A stretch of 64,000 nt of DNA from Streptomyces sp. 3214.6 (GTDB lineage Bacteria; Actinomycetota; Actinomycetes; Streptomycetales; Streptomycetaceae), in the NCBI RefSeq assembly GCF_900129855.1, contig NZ_LT670819.1, forward strand, positions 2,480,001-2,544,000, read 5' to 3'. Position 1 is the first letter of the stretch, and the number at the start of each line of letters is the position of its first letter. The notes beneath the pieces were generated by a model, which had not been told where the DNA came from, did not search any database, and saw only the letters and a list, made by a program, of their open reading frames with translations. Positions 18,602 through 27,151 of the stretch are shown piece after piece. A program made the translations under genes and the position numbers.

Positions 18602-18814
18602 ATGTGTTCCCACCAGTTTCCCAGCGCTTCTGCCGAAGCCCATCCCGTGCACGTCGTCGCCGCCCATCCCGAGCAGGGCTGGAACCTGCTCTGCGACGGC
18701 ACGATCGTCTTCGACGACTGCGGCGAGCTGCTGCCCGACGGCCGGGTCGTGGACCCGCACCGGATGACCGTGACCGTGCCGCCGGCCGCGGAGCGGCTGG
18801 CCGTCGCCGCCTGA
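18602..18814 (+). CDS. DUF5999 family small protein
   Basis: 70 aa from ATG 18602, fixed by GGAGGTG at 18591. It begins MCSHQFPS and contains VAAHPEQGWNLLCDGTIVFDD, shown in part, and GELLPDGRVVDPHR. This is the DUF5999 pattern (HPEQGW.LL..G...F.D.GELLP.G). These small Streptomyces proteins often accompany development or secondary-metabolite genes; their role is unknown. An in-frame ATG at 18545 lacks a ribosome site. Confidence 0.8.
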   Translation: MCSHQFPSASAEAHPVHVVAAHPEQGWNLLCDGTIVFDDCGELLPDGRVVDPHRMTVTVPPAAERLAVAA

Positions 18815-18867
18815 CCCTGATCAGCGCCCCGGCCCGTCGATCGCGGTCCGCGGGCGCCGGTCACCGG

Positions 18868-19269
18868 TCACCGGTCCAGTACGGCGAACCCGTCCAGTTC
18901 GACGAGCGCCTGCTCGTCCCAGAGTCGTACGATTCCGACGACCGCCATCGCCGGATAGTCGCTGCCCGCCAACTCCCGCCAGATACGGCCCAGTTCGGGC
19001 GCGCAGTCGCGATACGCGGCGACGTCGGTGACGTAGACCGTGACGCGTGCCAGGTCCGACGCCGTGCCGCCCGCCGCCGCCAACGCGGCCAGCAGATTCG
19101 CCAGCGCCCGCGCGAACTGTTCCGGCAGCGACTCCCCCATGACCTTCCCGTCGGCGTCGAGCGCGGTCTGGCCGGCCAGGAACACGATCCGACCGCCGAC
19201 GGCGACGACGGCGTGGGAGAAGCCGGTGGGCGGGGAGAGTCCGGGTGGATTGACGCGCTCGACGGTCAC
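18868..19269 (-). CDS. ridA: RidA/YjgF-family enamine/imine deaminase
   Basis: 133 aa from GTG 19269, overlapping the acyl-CoA dehydrogenase stop (GTGA). Typical RidA blocks are present: GRIVFLAGQTALDADGKV, QFARALANLLAALAAAGG, DLARVTVYVTD and the end VELDGFAVLD. RidA proteins hydrolyse reactive enamines and imines to ketones plus ammonia. In this operon the ring-reduced product of 2-aminobenzoyl-CoA would be a cyclic enamine, so a pathway-specific RidA that releases ammonia makes chemical sense. The family call is firm; the substrate is inference. Confidence 0.88.
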   Translation of the reverse strand: MTVERVNPPGLSPPTGFSHAVVAVGGRIVFLAGQTALDADGKVMGESLPEQFARALANLLAALAAAGGTASDLARVTVYVTDVAAYRDCAPELGRIWRELAGSDYPAMAVVGIVRLWDEQALVELDGFAVLDR

Positions 19270-20432
19270 CGGGCCTCCAGGTCCGCGCGTCCGGCCCGTT
19301 CGGCGGCCCGTTCGGCCTGCTCTGTGTACAACTCCCGGGCGATGATGCCGCGTTGGACCTCGCTGGCACCCTCGTAGATCCGCGGTGCGCGCACCTCCCG
19401 GTAGAGGTGTTCGAGCAGATGGCCGCGGCGCAGCGCCCGCGCGCCGTGGAGTTGGACGGCCGTGTCGACGACGTACTGTGCGGTCTCGGTGGCGAGCAGC
19501 TTGGCCATCGCGGCCCGCTTGGGGACGTCCGGGGCCGCGTCGTCGTACGCCGTCGCCGCCGCGTGGACCATCAGGCGGGCGGCCTCCGTGCGCAGCGCCA
19601 TCTCGGCGACCTGGTGGGCGACCGTCTGAAGGTCCATCAACTTGCCTCCGAACGCGTCCCGTTGGGAGGTGTGGGAAAGGGTGGCGTCGAGGGCGGCCTG
19701 GGCCATGCCGACGGCGAAGGCGCCGACGCTGGCACGGAACAGGTTGAGGGTGCCCATGGCGACCCGGAACCCCCGGTCGGGCTCGCCGAGCACGTCGTCC
19801 GCCGTGACCGGGACGGCGTCGAAGCGGAGGGCGCCGATGGGGTGCGGGGAGAGCATGTCGAGGGCGGAGCCGGTGAGGCCGGGACGGTCGGCGGAAACGA
19901 GGAAGGCGGTTACGCCACGGGCGCCGGCGCCGGGGGTCGTGCGGGCGAAGACGGTGTAGAAGTCTGCCTCGGGAGCGTTGGAGATCCAGCACTTCTCACC
20001 GGTGAGCCGCCAGCCGCCCCCGCCGTCCCGCTCGGCGGCCAGTGCGAGTGCCGCCGCGTCCGAGCCCGCGCCCGGCTCGCTCAGTGCGAACGCGGCCACC
20101 GCGCTGCCGTCGGCGACCCGGGGCAGCCAGCGTTCCCGTTGGGCGGGGGTGCCGTGGGCGTGGACCGGGTGCGCGCCGAGTCCTTGCAGCGCGAGCGCGG
20201 TCTCCGCCTCGGTGCAGGCGTAGGCGAGGGACTCGCGCATCAGGCAGAGGTCGACGGCGCCGGAGGTGAACAGAGGGGAGAGCAGCCCGAGCCGGCCGAG
20301 TTCGGCGACGAGCGGACGGTTGACGCGGCCCGGCTCGCCCTTCTCGGCAAGGGGGCGCAGTCGGTCGGCGGCCAGCGTACGCAGCTCGGCACACCAGGCG
20401 GCTTGCGTCGGTTCGAGCGAGAATGCGGACAT
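19266..20432 (-). CDS. Acyl-CoA dehydrogenase
   Basis: 388 aa, full length. Motifs: FALSEPGAGSDAA (FAD/substrate loop), GEKCWISNA, RASVGAFAVGMAQAALD, and near the C-terminus RIYEGASEVQRGIIARELY with the Glu position used as catalytic base in most family members. It would dehydrogenate an alicyclic CoA thioester in the ring-degradation route encoded around it. First gene of a two-gene operon with ridA, divergent from the aryl-CoA ligase. Confidence 0.92.
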   Translation of the reverse strand: MSAFSLEPTQAAWCAELRTLAADRLRPLAEKGEPGRVNRPLVAELGRLGLLSPLFTSGAVDLCLMRESLAYACTEAETALALQGLGAHPVHAHGTPAQRERWLPRVADGSAVAAFALSEPGAGSDAAALALAAERDGGGGWRLTGEKCWISNAPEADFYTVFARTTPGAGARGVTAFLVSADRPGLTGSALDMLSPHPIGALRFDAVPVTADDVLGEPDRGFRVAMGTLNLFRASVGAFAVGMAQAALDATLSHTSQRDAFGGKLMDLQTVAHQVAEMALRTEAARLMVHAAATAYDDAAPDVPKRAAMAKLLATETAQYVVDTAVQLHGARALRRGHLLEHLYREVRAPRIYEGASEVQRGIIARELYTEQAERAAERAGRADLEAR

Positions 20433-20496
20433 CTCCTGTCCCCTCTGCCGTACGAGTGCTGTCCGAGCCGTCGGCCCCGGCCGCGTGCGTCGCCTC

Positions 20497-20548
20497 CGAC
20501 AGTATCCGACGGTATCGCGTACCGTTGACTGTCGTCACCAAGGCGATA
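20497..20548. promoter_or_regulatory. Candidate PaaX operator, site 1
   Basis: Between the divergent dehydrogenase and ligase genes: CGACAGT (20497) - 24 bp - ACTGTCG (20528-20534), interlaced with GTATCGC (20512) - 24 bp - GCGATAC (20543-20549). The core TGACTGTCGTCA (20526-20537) recurs exactly in front of the enoyl-CoA hydratase gene. Shared placement at two catabolic promoters points to a common regulator. Confidence 0.6.
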
Positions 20549-20632
20549 CGCTCGATGTGCGAGCCCAGGACGACGCCCGCCCGGGCGCCCAGCCGGACAG
20601 ACCGTCCATCCAGGCAAGGGGGGCGCACGCCC

Positions 20633-22261
20633 ATGAACGTCTCGGCCCATGTCGACACCTTCGCCCGCGACCATCTCCCGCCGCCCGGCCACTGGCCCGA
20701 GCTCCGCTTCGAACTGCCCGAGCTGGGCTACCCCGACCGGGTGAACTGCGCCGCCGAACTGCTCGACCACGCCGCCCCGGAGCGGCCCGTCTTCCACACC
20801 CCGGCCGGGCCGTCCTGGACGTACGGCGAGCTGCGCGCCCGGGTCGACCGGATCGCGCATCTGCTCACCGGCGACCTCGGAGTCGTTCCCGGAAACCGCG
20901 TACTGCTGCGCGGGCCCACCACGCCGTGGCTCGCCGCCTGCTGGCTGGCGGTGCTCAAGGCGGGCGCGATCGCGGTCACCGTCCTGGCCCAGCAGCGGCC
21001 GCACGAGTTGCGCACCATGTGCGGCATCGCCCGGGTGAGGCACGCGCTGTGCGACATCAGGGCCGTCGACGACCTCGCCAAGGCGGAGATACCCGGGCTG
21101 CGGATCACGGCCTACGGCGGTGACGCCCCCGACGACCTGTTGAACCGGCCGGCGCCGACCGAGCCGTACCAGGCCGTCGCAACCGCCTCCGACGATGTCG
21201 CGCTGATCGCGTTCACCTCCGGCACCACCGGCCGCCCGAAGGGCTGTCTGCACTTCCACCGGGATGTGCTGGCGATCGCCGACACCTTCTCGCGGCATGT
21301 GCTGAAACCGCTTCCCGACGATGTCTTCGCCGGCAGTCCCCCACTCGGTTTCACCTTCGGACTCGGCGGGCTGGTCGTCTTCCCGTTGCGGGTCGGCGCC
21401 AGTGCGCTGTTGCTGGAACAGGCAAGCCCACGGCACCTGTTGCCGGCGATCACCGAGCACCGGGTGACCGTGCTGTTCACTGCGCCCACCGCCTACCGCG
21501 CGATGCTCGACGACCTCGACAGGCACGACGTCTCGTCGCTGCGGCGCTGTGTGTCCGCCGGCGAGAACCTGCCCGCCGCCACCTGGCGAACCTGGCACGA
21601 GCGGACGGGGCTGCGGCTGATCAACGGCATCGGCGCCACGGAGCTGCTGCACATCTTCATCTCGGCGGCCGACGAGCGCATCAGGCCCGGCACGACCGGC
21701 GTCCCCGTGCCGGGCTGGCACGCGCGCGTGCAGGACGCGGACGGGACGCCCGTGCCCGACGGCGAGCCCGGCCTGCTCGCCGTGCGCGGCCCGGTCGGCT
21801 GCCGCTATCTCGCCGACCCGCGGCAACAGCAGTACGTGCGCGACGGCTGGAACGTCACCGGCGACACCTATGTCCGCGAGGCCGACGGCTACTTCCGGTA
21901 TGTCGCCCGCGCCGACGACATGATCATCTCGGCCGGGTACAACATCGCGGGACCCGAGGTCGAGGAGGCGCTGCTGCGCCATCCGGACGTGGTCGAGACG
22001 GCGGTCGTGGGGCGGCCCGACGAGCGCCGGGGGCAGGTGGTCGTCGCGTTCGCCGTCCTGCGGGAGGGCGCCCGGCGCGACACCGAGGCGCTACGCGTCT
22101 TTGTGCAACAGGAGCTGGCGCCGTACAAGTGCCCGCGCGAGTTCGTGTTCCTGGACGCGCTGCCGCGCACCGCGACCGGGAAACTGCAGAGATTCAGACT
22201 GCGCGCCGAAGACCGAAGCGGTGATGACACCGGTGATGACACCGGTGGTGACCAGCAGTGA
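20633..22261 (+). CDS. Aryl-CoA ligase (2-aminobenzoate/benzoate-CoA ligase family)
   Basis: 542 aa from ATG 20633; the preceding AAGGGGGG is the ribosome site. ANL-superfamily core: LIAFTSGTTGRPKGCLHFHR (P-loop, about residue 200), INGIGATELLHIF, and TGDTYVREADGYFRYVARAD, with the final Lys in PRTATGKLQRF. The N-terminal YPDRVNCAAELLDH block is typical of benzoate and 2-aminobenzoate CoA ligases. It would activate the aromatic acid as its CoA thioester with ATP. The C-terminus carries a 12-nt repeat (GGTGATGACACC, about 22219-22242). paaX follows 15 bp later. Confidence 0.9.
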   Translation: MNVSAHVDTFARDHLPPPGHWPELRFELPELGYPDRVNCAAELLDHAAPERPVFHTPAGPSWTYGELRARVDRIAHLLTGDLGVVPGNRVLLRGPTTPWLAACWLAVLKAGAIAVTVLAQQRPHELRTMCGIARVRHALCDIRAVDDLAKAEIPGLRITAYGGDAPDDLLNRPAPTEPYQAVATASDDVALIAFTSGTTGRPKGCLHFHRDVLAIADTFSRHVLKPLPDDVFAGSPPLGFTFGLGGLVVFPLRVGASALLLEQASPRHLLPAITEHRVTVLFTAPTAYRAMLDDLDRHDVSSLRRCVSAGENLPAATWRTWHERTGLRLINGIGATELLHIFISAADERIRPGTTGVPVPGWHARVQDADGTPVPDGEPGLLAVRGPVGCRYLADPRQQQYVRDGWNVTGDTYVREADGYFRYVARADDMIISAGYNIAGPEVEEALLRHPDVVETAVVGRPDERRGQVVVAFAVLREGARRDTEALRVFVQQELAPYKCPREFVFLDALPRTATGKLQRFRLRAEDRSGDDTGDDTGGDQQ

Positions 22262-22276
22262 TGCCGAAGACCTAAG

Positions 22277-23137
22277 ATGATCAACGTGTCCGACCAGCCA
22301 GCCCCCCGGTCTCTCATCGTCACGCTCTACGGCGCGTACGGCCGCTTCGCACCGGGCCCGGTGCCCGTCGCCGAGCTGATCCGGCTGCTCGCCGCGGTCG
22401 GCGTCGACGCGCCCTCCGTACGCTCCTCGGTGTCCCGGTTGAAACGGCGCGGACTGCTGCTGCCGGCCCGTACCGCGCAGGGCGCGGCCGGGTACGAACT
22501 CTCCGACGAGGCACGGCAGTTGCTCGACGACGGCGACCAGCGCATCTACGCCACGGTGCCCCCCGCGGACGAGGGCTGGGTGCTGGCGGTGTTCTCGGTG
22601 CCGGAGTCGGAGCGGCAGAAGCGGCATGTGCTGCGGTCGCGGCTCGCGGGTCTGGGCTTCGGCACGGCGGCTCCGGGGGTGTGGATCGCCCCGGCGCGGC
22701 TGCACGACGAGACCAGGCACACCCTGCGGCGGCTGCGCCTGGACCCGTATGTCGACCTCTTCCGCGGCGAGCACCTCGGCTTCGCGCCGACCGTCGACGC
22801 CGTGGCCCGCTGGTGGGACCTGGCGGCCATCGCCAAGGAGCACGAGACGTTCCTCGACCGCCACGCGCGCGTGCTGGAGGCCTGGCAGCAGCGGCCGGAC
22901 ACCCCGCCGCAGGAGGCCTACCGCGACTACCTCCTGGCCCTGGACTCCTGGCGCCATCTGCCCTACACGGATCCCGGCCTGCCCGCGCGCCTGCTGCCGC
23001 AGGGCTGGCCGGGCGCCCGCTCGGCGGCGGTGTTCCAGGCGCTGCACGAGCGGCTGCGGGACGCCGGCGCGGAGTTCGCCGGGGTCCCCGGCGCGGACCA
23101 TCAGGTTCCCGGGACCCCCGGTGACCTCAACTCGTGA
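22277..23137 (+). CDS. paaX: PaaX-family transcriptional regulator
   Basis: 286 aa. The N-terminal winged helix (SLIVTLYGAYGRF.., VRSSVSRLKRRGLL), then the central YELSDEARQLLDDGDQRIY and PGVWIAPARL, and the C-terminal LLPQGWPGARSAAVFQ are all PaaX marks. PaaX proteins repress aromatic CoA-thioester pathways and are released by the aryl-CoA. It is co-transcribed with the ligase that would make that inducer. Its end overlaps the convergent monooxygenase/reductase gene by 11 bp. Confidence 0.92.
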   Translation: MINVSDQPAPRSLIVTLYGAYGRFAPGPVPVAELIRLLAAVGVDAPSVRSSVSRLKRRGLLLPARTAQGAAGYELSDEARQLLDDGDQRIYATVPPADEGWVLAVFSVPESERQKRHVLRSRLAGLGFGTAAPGVWIAPARLHDETRHTLRRLRLDPYVDLFRGEHLGFAPTVDAVARWWDLAAIAKEHETFLDRHARVLEAWQQRPDTPPQEAYRDYLLALDSWRHLPYTDPGLPARLLPQGWPGARSAAVFQALHERLRDAGAEFAGVPGADHQVPGTPGDLNS

Positions 23138-25517
23138 GCGTCAGGCGGGGTTTGGGCGCGTCCGTTCGTCCGGTGCGCGGGGGCCGGCTGCCCGCGCGGT
23201 AGGGGGCGGGCCAGTCCGCGCCGGGGCCGGCGTAGCCCTGCTCGGCGGCCGCGTGCAGGGTCCAGTTGGGGTCGTAGAGGTGGGGTCGGGCGAGGGCGCC
23301 GAGGTCCATACGGCCTGCCAGGATCAGGGAGTTGACGTCGTCCCAGGAGGAGATCGCGCCGACCGCGATCACCGGGACGCCCGTCTCGTGCCGGATCCGG
23401 TCGGCGAACGGTGTCTGGTAGGAGCGTCCGAACTCGGGCCGTTCCTCGGCCACCACCTGTCCGGTCGACACGTCGATCGCGTCGACCCCGTGCGCGGCGA
23501 AGGCGCGGGCGATCTCGACGGCGTCGTCAGCCGAAGTGCCGCCGTCGGCCCAGTCGGTGGCGGAGATGCGCACGGTCATCGGGCGGTCCGCCGGCCAGAC
23601 CTCGCGGACCGCGTCGAAGACCTCCAGTGGGAAGCGCAGCCGCTCGGCGAGCGAGCCTCCGTAGGCGTCCGTGCGGCGGTTGGTCAGCGGGGAGAGGAAG
23701 CCGGACAACAGGTAGCCGTGGGCGCAGTGCAGTTCGAGCAGGTCGAAGCCGGAGCGGGCGGCCCGTCCGGCGGCGGCGGCGAACTGCTCGCGCAGATCGG
23801 TGAGTTGGGCCCGGCCGAGCGCGCGGGGCGTTTGACTGTCCGGCTTGTAGGGCAGCGGGGAGGCGGCCACGAGCGGCCAGTTGCCGTCGGGCAGGGGTTC
23901 GTCCATGCCCTCCCACATCAGCTTCGTCGAGCCCTTGCGTCCGCTGTGGCCGAGCTGGACGCCGATCGCGGCGCCCGGGGCGTGGGTGTGCACGAAGTCG
24001 GTGATCCGCCGCCAGGCGTCGGCCTGCCGGCTGGTGTAGAGGCCGGTGCAGCCGGGGGTGATGCGCCCCTGCGGGGACACGCACACCATCTCGGTCATCA
24101 CCAGAGCGGCCCCGCCGAGGGCGCGGGCGCCGAGGTGGACGAGGTGGAAGTCGCCGGGGACGCCGTCGGTGGCGGAGTACATGTCCATGGGCGAGACGAC
24201 GACCCGGTTGCGCAGGGTCAGGCCGCGCAGCCGGAACGGGGTGAACATCGGGGGCGTTCCGGGCGGGCAGCCGAACTCCCGCTCCACGGCCTGGGTGAAG
24301 TGGGGGTCGCGCAGCCGCAGGTTGTCGTGGGTGACGCGACGGCTGCGGGTGAGGAGGTTGAAGGCGAACCTGCGGGGCGGCTGGTCGAGGTAGAGGCCGA
24401 GGTTCTCGAACCACTCCAGGCTGGCGCGGGCGGCCCGCTGGGTGGAGGCGACGACGGGCCTGCGCTCCTCCTCGTACGCGGTCAGCGCCGAGGGCGGATC
24501 GGGGTGTTCCGCGAGACAGGCCGCCAGTGCCAGGGCGTCCTCGACGGCGAGCTTGGTGCCGGAGCCGATGGAGAAGTGGGCGGTGTGGGCGGCGTCGCCC
24601 AGCAGGACGAGGTTGCCGTGCGACCAGCGCTCGTTGACCACCGTACGGAACGTGGTCCAGGTGGAGTTGTTGGATTTCAGGGGGCGTCCGCCGAGCGCAT
24701 CCGCGAAGATCTTGGCGCAGCGTTCGACCGATTCCCGCTCGTCGAGTCCGTCGAAACCGGCCGCTCGCCAGACTTCCTCGCGCATCTCGACGATCACGGT
24801 CGAGGCGTCGGCCGCATACGGGTAACCGTGCAACTGCATCACGCCGTGCTCGGTCTCGGCGATCTCGAAGCGGAAGGCGTCGAAGGCGAAGCCGGCGGCG
24901 AGCCAGATGTAGCGGCAGCGATGGCCTTCCACCTGGGGCCGGAAGACATGGGCGTACGCCTCGCGGGTGGTGCTGTGCACTCCGTCGGCGGCGATGACGA
25001 GGTCGTACTCCTCCATCAGCCGGGCGGGGTGCGGTGCCTGCGTGCGGAAACGCAGGTCCACGCCGAGGAACCGGCAGCGCTCGTGCAGGATCTGCAGCAG
25101 GCGCTTTCTGCCGAGGGCGGCGAAACCGTGCCCTTGGGAGGTGTGGCGGATGCCTCGGTGGACGATGTCGATGTCGTCCCAGCGGATGAAGTCTCGCTGG
25201 AGGGCCGTGTAGACCTGCGGGTCGGCGTGTTCGATGCCGCCCAGGGTTTCGTCGGAGAGGACGACGCCGAAGCCGAAGGTGTCGTCGGGGGCGTCGCGTT
25301 CCCAGAGGATTACCTCCCGGGTGGGATCCAGGCGCTTCAGCAGCGCTGCGGCGTACAGACCGCCGGGGCCGCCGCCGATGATCGCGATGCGTCGCGGGCG
25401 GCGGGTGGTCGTCGGCGACTGCCGGCCGTTCGTGGCCGGTCGCGGCCCCGCGTCGGCGGCCGCGGATCCACCACGGCCCGGCGTCGCCGGGGACGTTGCC
25501 CGCGCGTCGGCTGCCAT
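23127..25517 (-). CDS. 2-aminobenzoyl-CoA (or salicylyl-CoA) monooxygenase/reductase fusion
   Basis: 796 aa from ATG 25517, two nucleotides after the hydratase stop. Residues about 40-400 are a PHBH-type flavin monooxygenase: IAIIGGGPGGLYAAALLKR (FAD), a central VIAADGVHS and GDAAHTAHFSIGSG. Residues about 415-790 are an old-yellow-enzyme domain: TPFRLRGLTLRNRVVVSPMD, GVQLGHSGRKGS, ELHCAHGYLLSGFLSP with the paired His, and TNRRTDAYGG. This fusion is known for 2-aminobenzoyl-CoA monooxygenase/reductase and salicylyl-CoA 5-hydroxylase/oxidoreductase. The accompanying RidA favours the amino substrate. It hydroxylates and reduces the CoA-bound ring. Confidence 0.9.
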   Translation of the reverse strand: MAADARATSPATPGRGGSAAADAGPRPATNGRQSPTTTRRPRRIAIIGGGPGGLYAAALLKRLDPTREVILWERDAPDDTFGFGVVLSDETLGGIEHADPQVYTALQRDFIRWDDIDIVHRGIRHTSQGHGFAALGRKRLLQILHERCRFLGVDLRFRTQAPHPARLMEEYDLVIAADGVHSTTREAYAHVFRPQVEGHRCRYIWLAAGFAFDAFRFEIAETEHGVMQLHGYPYAADASTVIVEMREEVWRAAGFDGLDERESVERCAKIFADALGGRPLKSNNSTWTTFRTVVNERWSHGNLVLLGDAAHTAHFSIGSGTKLAVEDALALAACLAEHPDPPSALTAYEEERRPVVASTQRAARASLEWFENLGLYLDQPPRRFAFNLLTRSRRVTHDNLRLRDPHFTQAVEREFGCPPGTPPMFTPFRLRGLTLRNRVVVSPMDMYSATDGVPGDFHLVHLGARALGGAALVMTEMVCVSPQGRITPGCTGLYTSRQADAWRRITDFVHTHAPGAAIGVQLGHSGRKGSTKLMWEGMDEPLPDGNWPLVAASPLPYKPDSQTPRALGRAQLTDLREQFAAAAGRAARSGFDLLELHCAHGYLLSGFLSPLTNRRTDAYGGSLAERLRFPLEVFDAVREVWPADRPMTVRISATDWADGGTSADDAVEIARAFAAHGVDAIDVSTGQVVAEERPEFGRSYQTPFADRIRHETGVPVIAVGAISSWDDVNSLILAGRMDLGALARPHLYDPNWTLHAAAEQGYAGPGADWPAPYRAGSRPPRTGRTDAPKPRLTLTS

Positions 25518-25519
25518 GT

Positions 25520-26347
25520 CTACCGACCCTTCCACTTCGGAGGGCGCTTCTCCTTGAACGCGGCGTGGAACTCCGTGTAGTCCTCGCCGTTCATCAAGAG
25601 GGCCTGGGTGGCCGCGTCCAGTTCCACCGCCGTCGCCAGCGGCATGTCCAGCTCGGCCGTCAGCAGGGCTTTCGTCTGGGCGTACGCCAGGGCAGGGCCG
25701 TCGGCCAGGCGGCGGGCCAGGGTCTGTGCGGCCTCGTCGGCCCGGCCCTCCTCCGTCAGTTCGCTGATCAGGCCGATCCGTTCGGCCTCGGGGGCGCGGA
25801 CCGGTTCGCCGAGCATGAGCAGGCGGGTGGCGTGGCCGAGGCCGACGACGCGGGGCAGGAGGTAGGCGGCGCCCATGTCGCCGCCGGAGAGTCCGACCCG
25901 GGTGAAGAGGAACGCGAAGCGGGCGCTGGGGTCGGCGACCCGGAAGTCCGCGGCCAGGGCGAGGACCGCGCCGGCACCCGCCGCCACTCCGTGCACGGCC
26001 GCGATCACCGGGAACGGGCACTCCCGTACGGCCCGCACGACCTGGCCGGTCATCCGGTTGAAGTCGAGGAGCTGGGCGGTGTCCATGCCGAGGGTGGCGC
26101 CGATGATCTCGTCGACGTCCCCGCCGGAGCAGAAGCCGCGTCCCTCTCCGGACAGGACCAGGGCGCGGACCGACCGCTCCCGGGACAGTTCGGCGAGCAG
26201 GTCGCGCAGGTCGGCGTAGGCGCCGAAGGTGAGGGCGTTGAGTTTCTCGGGACGGGCCAGGGTGACGGTGGCGACGCCGTCGGTGAGCTCGACGCGCAGG
26301 TGACGCCAGTCGGAGGTGCGGGCGGCGGAGCCGGTGAAGGGACTCAT
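25520..26347 (-). CDS. Enoyl-CoA hydratase/isomerase
   Basis: 275 aa with ribosome site GAGGAGG. Crotonase-fold marks: VTLARPEKLNALTFGAYADL, SGEGRGFCSGGDVDEI (oxyanion hole), VIAAVHGVAAGAGAVLALA and GLSGGDMGAAYLLPR. It would hydrate or open an alicyclic enoyl-CoA in the modified beta-oxidation of the ring product. First gene of the operon with the monooxygenase/reductase. A candidate PaaX operator lies just upstream. Confidence 0.9.
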   Translation of the reverse strand: MSPFTGSAARTSDWRHLRVELTDGVATVTLARPEKLNALTFGAYADLRDLLAELSRERSVRALVLSGEGRGFCSGGDVDEIIGATLGMDTAQLLDFNRMTGQVVRAVRECPFPVIAAVHGVAAGAGAVLALAADFRVADPSARFAFLFTRVGLSGGDMGAAYLLPRVVGLGHATRLLMLGEPVRAPEAERIGLISELTEEGRADEAAQTLARRLADGPALAYAQTKALLTAELDMPLATAVELDAATQALLMNGEDYTEFHAAFKEKRPPKWKGR

Positions 26348-26360
26348 GAGGCGGCCTCCT

Positions 26361-26416
26361 CGACAGTCACCTTGAAGTTATCACCCTCTCGTGACTGTCG
26401 TCATTAGTACGCGATA
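26361..26416. promoter_or_regulatory. Candidate PaaX operator, site 2
   Basis: CGACAGTCA (26361-26369) - 22 bp - TGACTGTCG (26392-26400) is a perfect 9-bp inverted repeat. It is interlaced with TATCAC (26379) and GCGATA (26411), the same layout as site 1. TGACTGTCGTCA is identical in both. It lies 15 bp upstream of the hydratase start codon. The remaining gap to 26635 has no gene. Confidence 0.62.
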
Positions 26417-26635
26417 GGCCGTAGGGCAGAATCGCCGTGTCACCGCACGACATGTTCCCGTCACACACGTCACCGGTCGTCAATAACGCGGTAACAACGG
26501 GATCAGCTGCGCGAGGGGGACCGTTGACCCGGGTAAGCCGCCGGTAGCGGGGCCGAGGGTTCCGTACGGCACCCACCGAGCACCTCTGCCGGAGGCCGCC
26601 GTTACCATTCACAAAGTTGAAAGCAGGACCGCCTG

Positions 26636-27121
26636 ATGTCGATCACGGGAACCTGCGCCATGAACGGACTCGCCTTGCACGAACGCCCCGCCGACTCCGC
26701 CGCCTCCTGGCGAATCGCACTGCCGCACTCCGCCGCGGCCGTGCCGGTGGCCCGCGCACTGGTCCGTACGGCGCTGGCCGAGCTGAAGCACGGGGCGGAC
26801 AGCGACACCGCGGAGCTGCTCACCGCCGAGCTGGTGGCGAACGCCGTGGAGCACACCGCCGGGGACGCCCCGATAGAGCTGGTGGTGGAGCTGCAGCCGA
26901 CCGGCTGCCAGGTCGAGGTGCACGACCCCGACCCGGTTCCGCCCGGCGATCTCACCCGCCCCTCCGGCGAGGAGCCCGACCCCTGGCAGGAGCACGGGCG
27001 GGGGCTGCTGCTGATCCGCGCCCTCAGCTCGTCCTGCGGACACCGGCCCACGGACCAGGGCAAGGCCGTGTGGTTCAGGCTGGCCGCGGTCCCGCAGCAG
27101 TGGCGTCCGCGTCCGGCGTGA
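26636..27121 (+). CDS. RsbW-like HATPase (anti-sigma-type kinase domain)
   Basis: 161 aa. A single histidine-kinase-type ATPase domain: LLTAELVANAVEHT is the N-box, VEVHDPDP the G1 region and HGRGLLLIRALSS the G2 box. There is no histidine-phosphotransfer or sensor domain. Streptomyces encodes dozens of these stand-alone proteins, which act as anti-sigma or anti-anti-sigma kinases or remain uncharacterised. No sigma factor or partner gene adjoins it here. Confidence 0.88.
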   Translation: MSITGTCAMNGLALHERPADSAASWRIALPHSAAAVPVARALVRTALAELKHGADSDTAELLTAELVANAVEHTAGDAPIELVVELQPTGCQVEVHDPDPVPPGDLTRPSGEEPDPWQEHGRGLLLIRALSSSCGHRPTDQGKAVWFRLAAVPQQWRPRPA

Positions 27122-27151
27122 CGCCGCAGCCCCGCACGACGTAGGGCCAGG

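Noticed and set aside
22626..25580. 984-codon plus-strand open frame opposite paaX end and the monooxygenase fusion
   Set aside because: Antisense shadow of a two-domain enzyme with all motifs in place.
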